From the NCBI RefSeq assembly GCF_004340465.1, contig NZ_SLVV01000004.1, positions 1 to 64,000 of the forward strand: DNA of 64,000 bases. The letters run 5' to 3'. Each line of letters opens with the position of its first letter. The stretch's first letter is position 1. The stretch is from Mesobacillus foraminis. GTDB taxonomy: Bacteria; Bacillota; Bacilli; Bacillales; Cytobacillaceae. The notes beneath the pieces were generated by a model. It saw only the letters and a program-made list of their open reading frames with translations, did not search any database and was not told where the DNA came from. Below, in pieces: positions 43,016-51,871 of this stretch. A program made the position numbers and the translations under genes.

Positions 43016-43906
43016 CTACTTGATAATCTTTAATTCTTTTGCCACTTTTTCAATTGCTTCGTAGTTCTCGTTGTTTGTCTCAATGAATTGATCAGTGGAG
43101 AGGAGGTTCATTACTTCGTTATCCTCAGCTTTCATGGACAGGATGGCTTCCTTCAATTTCTTCTTTGTCTCTTCATCCATTTTATTGACGGTCCAATTGT
43201 AATCATAGTATTCGGGAGTTGTATAGAATACTTTCACTTTATTTGTGTCAACTTTGCCTTCTTCCACAGCAGCTTCCCATACGGAAATATTAAGTGCCCC
43301 TGTCTGGTAGGCGCCGGATTCGACAAGCTTATAGGTTTTGTCATGGGAACCGGAGTAATTAGGGTTTCCATCAAGGTCAGTGTCCGCATTGATGCCAGAT
43401 TCCATCATAAAATAGCGTGGCATCAAATGTCCTGAAGTGGAGCTTTCGCTTCCAAAGGTAAAGGTTTTGCCTTTAATCTGTTCCAGGGAATCAATTTCCA
43501 GATTGCTCTGAGCAATGAATACAGACTTGAATTCTTTGTCAATAGGCCTTTGAGCAATGGCTTCTGCTTCCGGAACAAGACTTCTTGCCTGTACTCCAGT
43601 AAGGCCTCCAAACCAAGCGAGCTGTATTTCTCCGCGATCAAAAGCAGTCACCAGGGCGGAGTAGTCAACAGATGGAACAAATTCCACTTTGAATCCGGTC
43701 TTATCAGCGAGATCCTTTGCAAAATCATCCATGCTCCGATTTAAATCCGCTGTATTTTGATCGGGAATCATTCCTATTTTAATCGTTGTGGTTTCTTTCT
43801 TTTCACTAGAATTATCTTTTTCTGTTTCGTCATTGGAATTCCCCGAACAGGCGGCCAGGATTAAAATGAACATAAGGCTCAATAATAGAGCGCAAGATTT
43901 TTTCAT
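43016..43906 (-). CDS. Lipoprotein binding protein, putative selenate (PhnD-related) ABC importer
   Basis: A 296-residue lipoprotein: signal peptide with lipobox LAACSGN near residue 20, then a PhnD-type periplasmic-binding fold. Key segments are IKIGMIPDQN, AWFGGLTGVQARS, SVFIAQ, TFGSESSTSGHLMPRYF, and VKVFYTTPEYYDYNWTV. The GGLTGVQAR, SGHLMPRYF and TTPEYYDYNWTV signatures are, as I recall, those of the binding-protein clade named putative selenate transporter and found with selD, not those of classical phosphonate PhnD. ATG at 43906 with GAGGAGA upstream. The presence of selD, a SelW-like gene and selA within 8-11 kb supports selenium uptake. No transport experiment can be read from sequence; sulfate, phosphite or another oxyanion remains possible. 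Confidence 0.75.
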   Translation of the reverse strand: MKKSCALLLSLMFILILAACSGNSNDETEKDNSSEKKETTTIKIGMIPDQNTADLNRSMDDFAKDLADKTGFKVEFVPSVDYSALVTAFDRGEIQLAWFGGLTGVQARSLVPEAEAIAQRPIDKEFKSVFIAQSNLEIDSLEQIKGKTFTFGSESSTSGHLMPRYFMMESGINADTDLDGNPNYSGSHDKTYKLVESGAYQTGALNISVWEAAVEEGKVDTNKVKVFYTTPEYYDYNWTVNKMDEETKKKLKEAILSMKAEDNEVMNLLSTDQFIETNNENYEAIEKVAKELKIIK

Positions 43907-44024
43907 GTGCAGTCTCCTCATCAGTAAAGTACCTAACAAATATTACACTTATGCACAGGAGACAAACAATTCATTTAATCGATATAATAGATGAATTCCG
44001 ATAGATAGAAACGATGAAAGAAAG

Positions 44025-44052
44025 GGCCTGTCTAAAGACAGGTCCTTTCATC
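44025..44052 (-). terminator. Rho-independent terminator
   Basis: On the minus strand GAAAGGACCTGTCT pairs with AGACAGGCCCTTTC around a 2-base loop, then TTTCATCG. It ends the ABC-F gene. Confidence 0.75.
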
Positions 44053-44069
44053 CAGGTTAAATCATCTAT

Positions 44070-45620
44070 TTAAGCTTTTTCTGCCCATTCTTCAACATTC
44101 CAGACTTTTGTTACCCAGTCTTCATAAAAATCGGGCTCGTGGCTGACGAGTACGATTGTGCCTTTGTAATCCTTCATGGCCTTTTTCAGCTCTTCTTTAG
44201 CCGTAACATCAAGGTGGTTGGTCGGCTCGTCAAAGAGAAGCCAGTTGCTTTCTTCCATCATTAATTTACAGAGTCGGACCTTCGCCTGCTCTCCGCCGCT
44301 CAGCTGGTTTAACGGGCGTGAAATATGCTCGTTTTTCAGTCCGCAGCGGGCCAGGGCTGCACGTACCTGGTGCTGGTCAAGGCTTGGATAGGAATTCCAC
44401 ACATCATCAATCGGCGTTAAGCTTCCTGCTTTTACTTCCTGTTCAAAATAGGAAGGGAAGAGGAAGTCGCCGCGCTCGATCTTGCCGCTCAAGGCAGGGA
44501 TTTTTCCCAGAATGGTTTTTAAAAGGGTCGATTTCCCGACACCATTCATTCCAACAATGGCAATCTTTTCCCCCCGTTCAATAGTCATTGTCAGCTTAGG
44601 CAGCAGAGGGTGGGTATAGCCGATTTCAAAGTCCGTTCCTTCAAAAACATAGCGGGAGCTGCTCCGGGACTCTTTGAATTCAAAGGTTGGTTTTGCTGCT
44701 GTTTCAGGACGGTCGATCCGCTCCATCCGGTCCAGCTGCTTTTGACGGCTTTTTGCACGCCCTGTAGTTGAATAGCGCGCCTTATTTTTGGCAATAAAAT
44801 CCTCTTGTTTTTTTATAAATTCCTGCTGTTTTTCGTATGCATTTAGATGCTGGTTCTTATTTATCTCTGCAAGTTCAAGGAATTTTTCATAAGTAGCTGT
44901 GTATCGTGACAGCTTGGAGAATTCCAGGTGGAAAATCACATTGGAGACAGAGTTCATAAATTCGGTATCGTGAGAAATCAGCAGAAACGCATATGGGTAC
45001 TCCTTGAGATAACCGGACAGCCAGCGGATATGCTCGACATCCAGATAGTTCGTCGGTTCATCTAGCAAGAGGACCTTCGGCTGCTCAAGCAGGAGCTTGG
45101 CAAGCAAAACCTTGGTCCGTTGACCGCCGCTCAATGCGGATACATCCCGGTCAAGTCCGATAGCGTCAAGACCAAGTCCTCGCGCTGCTTCTTCCACTTT
45201 CATATCAAGAGTATAAAAACCTCCGGCATCCAATTCATCCTGAATTGATGCCATTTGCTCAAGAAGCTCTTCCAGTTCTTCCGGTGTCGCATCCCCCATT
45301 TTGGAGGTCACTTCGTTTAGTTCCTCTTCTTTTTTAAAAAGAGGCAAAAAGGCATCGTTCAGAACATCGCGAATTGTCCTGCCTCGAGACAGAACAGTAT
45401 GCTGATCCAAATATCCATAATGTGTTCCAGGTGTCCATTCCACTTTCCCTGAATCATGGATCAGCTGGTTGGTAATGATGTTCATCAGTGTGGATTTGCC
45501 GACGCCATTTGCGCCCACAAGGCCTGCATGGTCCTCTGCAAGGAGTCTGAAGGAAACATCTTTAAATAGCGTTCGATCTCCAAAAGTATGGCTTAATTTA
45601 TCAACAGTCAATAGACTCAT
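44070..45620 (-). CDS. ABC-F family ribosome-associated ATPase (YfmM-like)
   Basis: A 516-residue protein with two ABC domains and no transmembrane helices. First Walker A GANGVGKSTL near residue 37, first signature LSGGQRTKVLLAKLL, Walker B VLLLDEPTNYLD; second Walker A GMNGVGKSTL near residue 345, signature LSGGEQAKVRLCKLM, Walker B LLFDEPTNHLD. A basic charged linker, KKQEDFIAKNKARYSTTGRA, joins them. This is the ABC-F arrangement; members act on the ribosome E site in translation or antibiotic protection. The closest B. subtilis relative I recall is YfmM. No antibiotic-resistance context. Confidence 0.9.
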   Translation of the reverse strand: MSLLTVDKLSHTFGDRTLFKDVSFRLLAEDHAGLVGANGVGKSTLMNIITNQLIHDSGKVEWTPGTHYGYLDQHTVLSRGRTIRDVLNDAFLPLFKKEEELNEVTSKMGDATPEELEELLEQMASIQDELDAGGFYTLDMKVEEAARGLGLDAIGLDRDVSALSGGQRTKVLLAKLLLEQPKVLLLDEPTNYLDVEHIRWLSGYLKEYPYAFLLISHDTEFMNSVSNVIFHLEFSKLSRYTATYEKFLELAEINKNQHLNAYEKQQEFIKKQEDFIAKNKARYSTTGRAKSRQKQLDRMERIDRPETAAKPTFEFKESRSSSRYVFEGTDFEIGYTHPLLPKLTMTIERGEKIAIVGMNGVGKSTLLKTILGKIPALSGKIERGDFLFPSYFEQEVKAGSLTPIDDVWNSYPSLDQHQVRAALARCGLKNEHISRPLNQLSGGEQAKVRLCKLMMEESNWLLFDEPTNHLDVTAKEELKKAMKDYKGTIVLVSHEPDFYEDWVTKVWNVEEWAEKA

Positions 45621-46075
45621 ATACTAATTCCTCGCTTTTACTGTAATAATTCAATACACTCATTATTCGATGATACTAAATTCTCCAGGTTCCGACCAGT
45701 CTAAATCAATGGAAATATTGAAATCTGCAGGAGAAGTTTTGAGATAAATTTGTACCCAGACAAAGAATGACACTAAAAAACCTGAATTTTGGAAAAGGAG
45801 ATTTCTGCAGCGGAAGCAATCGGGAATGATTTGTGTATTCCTGAATGATGACTTCATGAGACAGGGGACTCGAAGTAAACCACATCATCGCAAAGGGGAA
45901 AAGGTCATAAACAAGAAGATGAAATTCATTCCAGTTTTGTTTTTGGGGGTTAATGCCAAAGAAGCTAGGACAAGAAGGAAGAGAGAAATAATTTCTTTCA
46001 TGGAGTAAATGGAGGAGCCGGAGAAAGCCCCTAAAAAGTCAAGGAATTGTAATGTTAAAATCTCCCTCCATTTGC
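45621..46075. other. Gene-poor stretch before the AbrB-like gene
   Basis: No gene supported. A 50-codon basic plus-strand frame from ATG at 45856 and a minus-strand frame at 45663-45857 both lack good ribosome binding sites. The right end holds the promoter of the AbrB-like gene. Confidence 0.5.
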
Positions 46076-46081
46076 TATAAT
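46067..46081 (+). promoter_or_regulatory. Extended -10 promoter for the AbrB-like gene
   Basis: TTTGCTATAAT: an extended -10 TG-N followed by a perfect TATAAT at 46076-46081. No good -35 at 17 bases. Start codon at 46106. Confidence 0.65.
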
Positions 46082-46105
46082 TGTGTTAGCGAAGGAGGAA
46101 TAGAG

Positions 46106-46393
46106 ATGAAAGCGACTGGCATAGTTAGAAAAACGGACCAGCTTGGCCGGATTGTCATCCCAATGGAATTGCGGAAAAGCATGGGCATACAGGAAAATGA
46201 TCCGCTTGAGATTTTCGTGGATGAAGACAAGATCATCCTCCAAAAATACCAGCCAGACAGAACTTGTCTTGTAACCGGCATAATCAGCCAAAGCAATCTT
46301 GAATTTGCAGAGGGAAAAATCATTTTGAGCCCGGATGGGGCAAAACAGCTTGTCAAGGAAATAGAAGCATTATTCCCAAAGGTTTCAACCTGA
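46106..46393 (+). CDS. AbrB-family transition-state regulator
   Basis: A 95-residue protein with the swapped-hairpin AbrB DNA-binding domain in the first 50 residues, KATGIVRKTDQLGRIVIPME then LRKSMGIQENDPLEIFVDED, and a C-terminal dimerisation domain containing TCLVTGIISQSN. Length and both domains match AbrB/Abh of B. subtilis. AbrB-type proteins repress post-exponential genes. I cannot tell whether this is the AbrB or Abh orthologue. ATG at 46106 with GAAGGAGG upstream. A terminator follows (AGCGGCG / CGCCGCT, seven T). Confidence 0.85.
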   Translation: MKATGIVRKTDQLGRIVIPMELRKSMGIQENDPLEIFVDEDKIILQKYQPDRTCLVTGIISQSNLEFAEGKIILSPDGAKQLVKEIEALFPKVST

Positions 46394-46412
46394 TTCATTC
46401 ATATAAATGGAG

Positions 46413-46447
46413 AGCGGCGTAAAAATGCGCCGCTGTTTTTTTCGAAA
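46413..46447 (+). terminator. Rho-independent terminator
   Basis: AGCGGCG at 46413-46419 pairs with CGCCGCT at 46428-46434, then G and seven T. Confidence 0.88.
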
Positions 46448-46605
46448 TTTTTTTTATTTGTAGGAAATTTCGTATCCAACTAGAATAAGAATGTAAGGAT
46501 GGAAAAAATTTTTTTTATTGCCTCTTTTGGAAGGCAACTAACATTTTCCCTGAGAATTAGGGAATAAAGGCTACAATACTGAAATGTTTACGAAAGGCGT
46601 GCGAC

Positions 46606-47349
46606 ATGAAAAAACACATACCTAACCTACTCACCTTCGGGAATTTATTCTGCGGCTTTTTAGCCATCAACTATATCATCAACGGCGATATAAGAAATGC
46701 TTCCATACTGATTTTTATTGCCATCATGCTTGATGCGGTCGATGGCAGGGTTGCCCGGATCCTTGGTGTTTCCAATGAATTGGGGATGGAACTCGACTCC
46801 CTTGCCGATATTGTTTCGTTTGGCGTTGTTCCCGCTTTCCTGGCAGCGAATACGTATTTCCATGACTTTGGAATGTACGGAGTCGTCATGTCTGGCCTGT
46901 TTCCTTTGTTTGGAGCGTATCGGCTGGCAAGATTTAATGTTACATCCCAGACAGATTCTTTAAAGCATTTTAAAGGGATCCCGATTACCCTCGCTGGAGG
47001 GATTGTTACTTTTCTGGTATTGTTTGCCGGCAGGATTCCTGTATGGGTGTTCCTGATCATATTTTATTTACTGGCCATTTTAATGGTCAGCACGATTAAA
47101 ATTCCGAGCTTCAAGAAAGTGGGCTTGCCAAGATACGGATTTCTAATCACTCTTTTCTTATTTTACATGCTGTATTTATTTGCGAGGTCCAGATTTGAGC
47201 AAGTTCCCATCTATTTTTATGTGGCTTTAGGAGTGTATATCCTATACGTGGTTGTCCGATTCTTTAAAGAAAAGGAAACACGGATTCCAATCAGGAGAAG
47301 GACGCTGCCGAAACGATTTAAATGGAAATTGCGAAAAACTAAAGATTGA
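46606..47349 (+). CDS. pssA: CDP-diacylglycerol-serine O-phosphatidyltransferase
   Basis: A 247-residue membrane enzyme with about eight helices. The CDP-alcohol phosphotransferase motif is complete: DGRVARILGVSNELGMELD SLAD (positions follow DG-x2-AR-x8-G-x3-D-x3-D) near residues 45-67. It makes phosphatidylserine from CDP-diacylglycerol and serine. The start NLLTFGNLFCGFLAI is typical of PssA, and the C-terminal extension beyond 180 residues fits longer bacillus forms. psd is not adjacent here, unlike in B. subtilis. ATG at 46606. A hairpin GGGGACT / AGTCTCC with a T run follows near 47372-47399. Confidence 0.88.
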   Translation: MKKHIPNLLTFGNLFCGFLAINYIINGDIRNASILIFIAIMLDAVDGRVARILGVSNELGMELDSLADIVSFGVVPAFLAANTYFHDFGMYGVVMSGLFPLFGAYRLARFNVTSQTDSLKHFKGIPITLAGGIVTFLVLFAGRIPVWVFLIIFYLLAILMVSTIKIPSFKKVGLPRYGFLITLFLFYMLYLFARSRFEQVPIYFYVALGVYILYVVVRFFKEKETRIPIRRRTLPKRFKWKLRKTKD

Positions 47350-47477
47350 TGTTTCAATGTAGGTAAATAGGGGACTTTGGTTAGTCTCCTTCTTTTTTTA
47401 GGAAAATTATTTGAGAGACGCATTCCTTTCAAGCCAAGAGAACAATGGTCGAAAAATAAAATAAAGGGGAGAGGGTA

Positions 47478-48671
47478 ATGTCCTGCAGGCAATTGTCCCA
47501 ATTTTTATCTGAGAATCTTGGAGATTTAAAAACCAAGGGTCTCTATAATGTCATTGACCCGCTTCAAAGTGCAAATGGGCCGACCATTATTATAAAGGGC
47601 AGAGAATTAATCAATCTTTCATCAAATAATTACCTGGGCTTGGCTACGGATTCCCGTTTAAAGCAATCTGCAGTGGAGGCCATTCAGAAGTATGGGGTTG
47701 GAGCTGGAGCAGTACGGACGATAAACGGCACCTTCGAACTCCATCTAGAGCTTGAAGAAAAGCTGGCTAAGTTCAAAAGGACCGAGGCAGCGGTCGCCTA
47801 TCAGTCCGGGTTTAATTGTAATATGGCTGCCATCTCGGCTGTCATGGATAAAAATGATGCTATTTTATCTGATGAACTGAACCATGCTTCCATTATTGAC
47901 GGGTGCCGATTGTCAAAGGCCAAAATCATAGCTTATAAGCATTCAGACATGGACGATTTAAGGATGAAAGCAGAGCAGGCAAGGAACCTTGGTGCATATA
48001 ACAAAATTATGGTGATAACGGATGGAGTTTTCTCAATGGACGGGGATATAGCAAGTCTTCCGGAAATCGTGGACATTGCTGAAGAATTCGACTTGATTAC
48101 TTATGTGGATGACGCACATGGCTCAGGAGTCCTTGGTGAGGGTGCCGGTACTGTGAAACATTTTGGTCTTTCCGGAAAAGTTGATTTTCAAATCGGCACC
48201 TTGTCAAAAGCAATTGGTGTCGTAGGCGGATATGTAGCTGGTAAGCAGGAGTTGATTGACTGGCTCAAGGCCCGCAGCCGGCCTTTTCTGTTCTCTACCT
48301 CTTTATCACCAGCCGATGTCGCAGCCTCCATCAAAGCGATTGATCTTTTATCCAATAGTACTGAACAGATCAGGCAGCTGTGGGAAAATGCCGATTACTT
48401 AAAAGCAGGATTAAAGAAGCTTGGTTTTGACATTGGGAATAGTCAAACACCGATTACACCCTGCATTCTTGGAGATGAAATCATTACCCAGGAGTTCAGC
48501 AGGCAGCTTAACGCTGAAGGAGTCTACGCTAAAGCCATTGTTTTCCCGACTGTCCCCAGAGGCACAGGACGTATCCGAAACATGCCATCAGCCTCACACA
48601 CCTACCAGATGCTAGATACAGCAATTGCCGTTTATGCCAAAGTCGGCAGGAATCTGAGAGTGATTCACTAA
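47478..48671 (+). CDS. kbl: Glycine C-acetyltransferase (2-amino-3-ketobutyrate CoA ligase)
   Basis: A 397-residue PLP enzyme of the alpha-oxoamine synthase family. Features: [20 protein letters not shown], the aspartate in [16 protein letters not shown] near residue 212, and the PLP lysine in [14 protein letters not shown] near residue 244. It converts 2-amino-3-ketobutyrate and CoA to glycine and acetyl-CoA. Paired with tdh downstream (80 bases apart), it completes threonine degradation. ATG at 47478 follows AAGGGGAGAGGG. Confidence 0.9.
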   Translation: MSCRQLSQFLSENLGDLKTKGLYNVIDPLQSANGPTIIIKGRELINLSSNNYLGLATDSRLKQSAVEAIQKYGVGAGAVRTINGTFELHLELEEKLAKFKRTEAAVAYQSGFNCNMAAISAVMDKNDAILSDELNHASIIDGCRLSKAKIIAYKHSDMDDLRMKAEQARNLGAYNKIMVITDGVFSMDGDIASLPEIVDIAEEFDLITYVDDAHGSGVLGEGAGTVKHFGLSGKVDFQIGTLSKAIGVVGGYVAGKQELIDWLKARSRPFLFSTSLSPADVAASIKAIDLLSNSTEQIRQLWENADYLKAGLKKLGFDIGNSQTPITPCILGDEIITQEFSRQLNAEGVYAKAIVFPTVPRGTGRIRNMPSASHTYQMLDTAIAVYAKVGRNLRVIH

Positions 48672-48750
48672 TTCCATCTACGGAAGAATCAGCATAGAAA
48701 TAGAGGTAAAATAATTCCTTTTGATCGGAAAGAGATGGAGGAACCGTAAG

Positions 48751-49692
48751 ATGAAAAGAATCATGATCACTGGGGCTCTTGGACAAATAGGTTCAGAACT
48801 GACCTTGAGACTAAGGGACCTTTATGGTGCCAATCATGTCCTTGCTACTGATGTCAGAATGAATGACAGTGAAGCAGCTAAAGGCGGTCCATTTGAGCGT
48901 GTAGACGTGCTGGAAGGGAAAAGACTGGGCGAGGTCGCCACCAGCTATCATATTGATACCATTATTCATCTGGCCGCACTGCTTTCGGCCACCGGAGAAA
49001 GCAACCCCGTCTTTGCCTGGAACCTGAATATGGGAGGCCTGCTAAATGCCCTCGAAACAGCAAGGGAACTGAATTGTCAATTCTTCTCGGCCAGTTCTAT
49101 TGGTGCTTTTGGACCGGATACACCAAAAGTACAGACCCCGCAAATCACGATACAAAGGCCGAACACTATGTATGGCGTGAACAAGGTTGCCGGTGAGCTC
49201 CTCTCCCAGTATTATTTTACGCGGTTTGGAGTCGATACAAGAGGACTGAGGTTTCCTGGTCTAATCTCCTATGTCACACCGCCAGGGGGTGGGACAACGG
49301 ACTACGCTGTCGAAATTTTCTATGAAGCGGTCAGAAGTGGTTCTTATATCTCCTATATTGCCAAGGACACCTATATGGATATGATGTATATGCCAGATGC
49401 ACTTGATGCGATCATTCAGCTGATGGAGGCAGACGGAAGCATGCTGAACCACCGGAATGCCTATAATGTCAGTGCCATGAGTGTGGATCCGGAAGAAATT
49501 GCAGCATCCATCAGAAAGGTAATGCCACATTTTACACTCTCCTATAAGGTGGATCCAATTCGGCAAAGGATTGCCGAAAGCTGGCCAAATTGTATCGATT
49601 CCACAGCAGCAAAGCAGGAATGGGGTTTCGATCCCAAGTTCAGGCTGGAGGAAATGACTCGGGATATGCTTCAAAAGCTAGCGTTAAAGTGA
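48751..49692 (+). CDS. tdh: L-threonine 3-dehydrogenase, SDR (epimerase) type
   Basis: A 313-residue extended-SDR enzyme. TGALGQIGSEL at the N-terminus binds NAD, and YGVNKVAGE gives the YxxxK pair near residue 137. SSIGAFGPDTP and RFPGLISYVTPPGGGT are characteristic of SDR-type threonine dehydrogenase rather than the zinc medium-chain form. It oxidises threonine to 2-amino-3-ketobutyrate, the substrate of the preceding kbl product. ATG at 48751 after GGAGGAACCGTAAG. Confidence 0.9.
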   Translation: MKRIMITGALGQIGSELTLRLRDLYGANHVLATDVRMNDSEAAKGGPFERVDVLEGKRLGEVATSYHIDTIIHLAALLSATGESNPVFAWNLNMGGLLNALETARELNCQFFSASSIGAFGPDTPKVQTPQITIQRPNTMYGVNKVAGELLSQYYFTRFGVDTRGLRFPGLISYVTPPGGGTTDYAVEIFYEAVRSGSYISYIAKDTYMDMMYMPDALDAIIQLMEADGSMLNHRNAYNVSAMSVDPEEIAASIRKVMPHFTLSYKVDPIRQRIAESWPNCIDSTAAKQEWGFDPKFRLEEMTRDMLQKLALK

Positions 49693-49751
49693 TAGAGTTT
49701 ATCCTTTTAAAAATGACTGACTTATTAAAATTATTGTAAAAAACTGTTAAG

Positions 49752-49780
49752 TTTACATTGGGCAATGCAGTTTGTATTCT
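49752..49780 (+). promoter_or_regulatory. Sigma-A type promoter for the YitT-family gene
   Basis: TTTACA at 49752-49757, 17-base spacer, TATTCT at 49775-49780, start codon at 49823. Confidence 0.6.
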
Positions 49781-49822
49781 TCTAAGTAGAGAGATAGTGA
49801 GAGGAGACAGGAGGATACAAAT

Positions 49823-50635
49823 ATGCAATTCCTTGGAATCATTTTTGGATCGTTTATTGTTGCTGTCGCGTTTAATCTTTTTCTGATCCCGCATGAAACA
49901 ATGAGCAGCGGCTTAAGCGGGGTTTCGATGATCATCGGGATATTGACCCCATTGAATACAGGGATTGCAAACTTTCTGCTGAATCTTCCGCTTTTAGTGA
50001 TCGGATACCTAAAATTAGGACGGAGATTTATCTGTAATACCATCCTTTCTGTATTGGTTGTTTCCCTTGGCCTTTATTTTATTCCTGTTATCGAAATAGC
50101 TCATGACATCATCCTTTCTTCCATCTTCGGAGGGGCAATAACCGGTTTCGGAATCGGAGTGATTTTACGGTGCTCCGGATCTTCAGGAGGCTTCGATATC
50201 ATCAGCATGCTTTTAGCCAGAAAAATGGATTTCCCGATTGGAACCATGCTTTCAGCCATGAATGCCATAGTGATTTTAATCAGCGGCTTCTTGTTTGACT
50301 GGGATTCTGCCCTGTATACGATGGTGTCAATCTTCGTGACCGGCAAAGTGGTAGATGCCATTTATACCCACCACGTAAAGCTTACTCTGATGATAATAAC
50401 GGAAAAAGGGGAGGAAATGCGCCAGCATTTACTTGATAATGTTTATCGCGGGCTGACTGTTCTGGATGGTATTGGAGGCTATTCCAATCAGAAGCGCAAT
50501 GTGTTAATGACGGTGATCACCAGGTACCAGCTTGGTGAAGTCAAAAACTTGATTACAGAGGTTGATCCTGCTGCCTTCGTAAATATTACAGAGACCGTTG
50601 AAGTAATAGGGTTATTTCATAAGACAACACAATGA
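49823..50635 (+). CDS. YitT-family membrane protein (DUF161 + DUF2179)
   Basis: A 270-residue protein: five to six N-terminal helices (YitT membrane domain, FNLFLIPHETMSSGLSGVS and GGAITGFGIGVILRCSGSSGG) and a C-terminal soluble DUF2179 domain from about residue 190 (MIITEKGEEMRQHLLDNVYR). YitT proteins are widespread in Firmicutes; some take part in small-molecule transport, but the substrate is not established. ATG at 49823 after AGGAGACAGGAGG. A perfect AATAAGCAG/CTGCTTATT terminator follows. Confidence 0.87.
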   Translation: MQFLGIIFGSFIVAVAFNLFLIPHETMSSGLSGVSMIIGILTPLNTGIANFLLNLPLLVIGYLKLGRRFICNTILSVLVVSLGLYFIPVIEIAHDIILSSIFGGAITGFGIGVILRCSGSSGGFDIISMLLARKMDFPIGTMLSAMNAIVILISGFLFDWDSALYTMVSIFVTGKVVDAIYTHHVKLTLMIITEKGEEMRQHLLDNVYRGLTVLDGIGGYSNQKRNVLMTVITRYQLGEVKNLITEVDPAAFVNITETVEVIGLFHKTTQ

Positions 50636-50637
50636 AA

Positions 50638-50673
50638 AAATAAGCAGCATGCCAATGGGCATACTGCTTATTT
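50638..50673. terminator. Bidirectional Rho-independent terminator
   Basis: AAATAAGCAG at 50638-50647 pairs with CTGCTTATTT at 50664-50673, with inner ATGCC / GGGCAT pairing, between convergent yitT-like and selD genes. Confidence 0.9.
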
Positions 50674-50688
50674 TGTTATTCCGTCAAT

Positions 50689-51741
50689 TTAACGGATTAC
50701 CTTTATTAATTTGTCCTGCTGCACAGTAACTTTCCCAATCACAGCCGCCTGGGTAAGGCCGCGTTTTCGGCACTCATCGACATAATGGGCTGCTTCACTT
50801 TCAGGGAGGGAGACCAGCAGACCTCCTGATGTGATCGCATCACAAAGGACAAGCTGTTCTTCAGGAGAAATATCCTCATAGGATACGTCGTTTTCGAGCC
50901 ACTTATGGTTGGACTTGGACCCGCCGGGAACGATGCCTTTGGCAGCAAGATTAAAGGTACCATCAAGAACAGGTACTTTGGATAGAGAGATTTCTAAGCT
51001 TACTTCGCTGCCGCGTGCCATTTCGCTGCCGTGACCTAAAAGGCCAAAACCAGTTACATCAGTGACTGCATGGGGGTGAAGCGGCATTAAAGCTTCTGCA
51101 CCAGATTTATTCAGCAGGGCCATTGTTTCAGTTACGGCTTTTTCCTGCTCTGGTGTAACTGCTCCCCGTTTAATGCCCGTCGTTAAGATCCCGACCCCAA
51201 TCGGTTTTGTCAGTACCAGAACATCTCTTGGTCTTGCACCGACGTTTTTCCAAATTGCATCAGGATGAGCGATTCCGGTTACAGACAGCCCGAATTTAGG
51301 CTCCTGATCGTCAACAGAATGCCCGCCAACCGTTACTGCCCCAGCTTCCTTTACTTTGTCAGCAGCCCCTCTCATAATCTCTGAAAGAATATCAGGCCCC
51401 AGCTTTTTCACTGGATAACCAACAATATTAAGGACTGTTTTGGGTTCTCCACCCATTGCATATACGTCGCTAAGTGCATTTGCAGCAGCAATCTGGCCAA
51501 ACATGTATGGATCATCCACAACCGGTGTGAAATAATCAACGGTCTGAATGAGTGCGATTGAATCGGTCAGGCGGTATACGCCGGCATCGTCGGAAGTCTC
51601 GTTTCCAACCAGAAGTTCTGGCACTGGTTCTTGTTTTGGTAAAAGACGCAGGACCTGCGCCAAGTCCTCAGGACTGATCTTGCATCCTCAGCCAGCTTTC
51701 GTTGACAGGGATGTAAGACGGATTTTTTCATGTTCAGTCAA
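50689..51741 (-). CDS. selD: Selenide, water dikinase SelD, itself a selenoprotein (Sec18, in-frame TGA)
   Basis: SelD makes selenophosphate from selenide and ATP, the selenium donor for Sec-tRNA. The complete gene starts at TTG 51741, eight bases after GGAGGTGA, and reads MTEHEKIRLTSLSTKAG-U-GCKISPEDLAQ; codon 18 is TGA (51690-51688), exactly where the family has its catalytic Cys or Sec before GCK. Starting downstream of it would delete the catalytic residue and the conserved Lys. The rest is a normal SelD: DDAGVYRLTD, TVDYFTPVVDDPY, GGHSVDDQEPKFGLSVTG, TDVTGFGLLGH. Total 350 residues, the usual size. A SECIS-like stem-loop follows the TGA (51650-51668). Divergent from a second selenoprotein gene. 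Confidence 0.95.
51650..51668 (-). promoter_or_regulatory. Candidate bacterial SECIS element of selD
   Basis: In the selD mRNA AGGACTT pairs with AGGTCCT (A-U, G-C, G-C, A-U, C-G, U-G, U-A) around the apical loop GGCGC. The loop starts 26 bases after the TGA and its first base is G, as expected for bacterial SECIS. A competing shorter hairpin (AGTCC / GGACT) overlaps it. Confidence 0.7.
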
Positions 51742-51871
51742 AGTAATCACCTCCAGAACTAGTATACAGGAGCTTGTTTTCAAAAGCACCTTTCGAATAT
51801 CTCTATTTGAATTTATGTCCAGCTTTTATTAAAATGGCGATAAGACAACTAATGTACAGGGGGTAAGAATA

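Noticed and set aside
40630-43906. Phosphonate utilisation locus
   Set aside because: The components look PhnC/D/E-like, but no phn C-P lyase, phosphonatase or ptxD gene is present, and the binding protein fits another clade better.
45663-45888. Minus-strand ORFs upstream of the ABC-F gene
   Set aside because: Two overlapping frames without ribosome binding sites; likely chance openings in AT-rich DNA.
45856-46008. 50-codon basic plus-strand ORF before the AbrB-like gene
   Set aside because: No good ribosome binding site before its ATG codons and no terminator after it; composition is not convincing.
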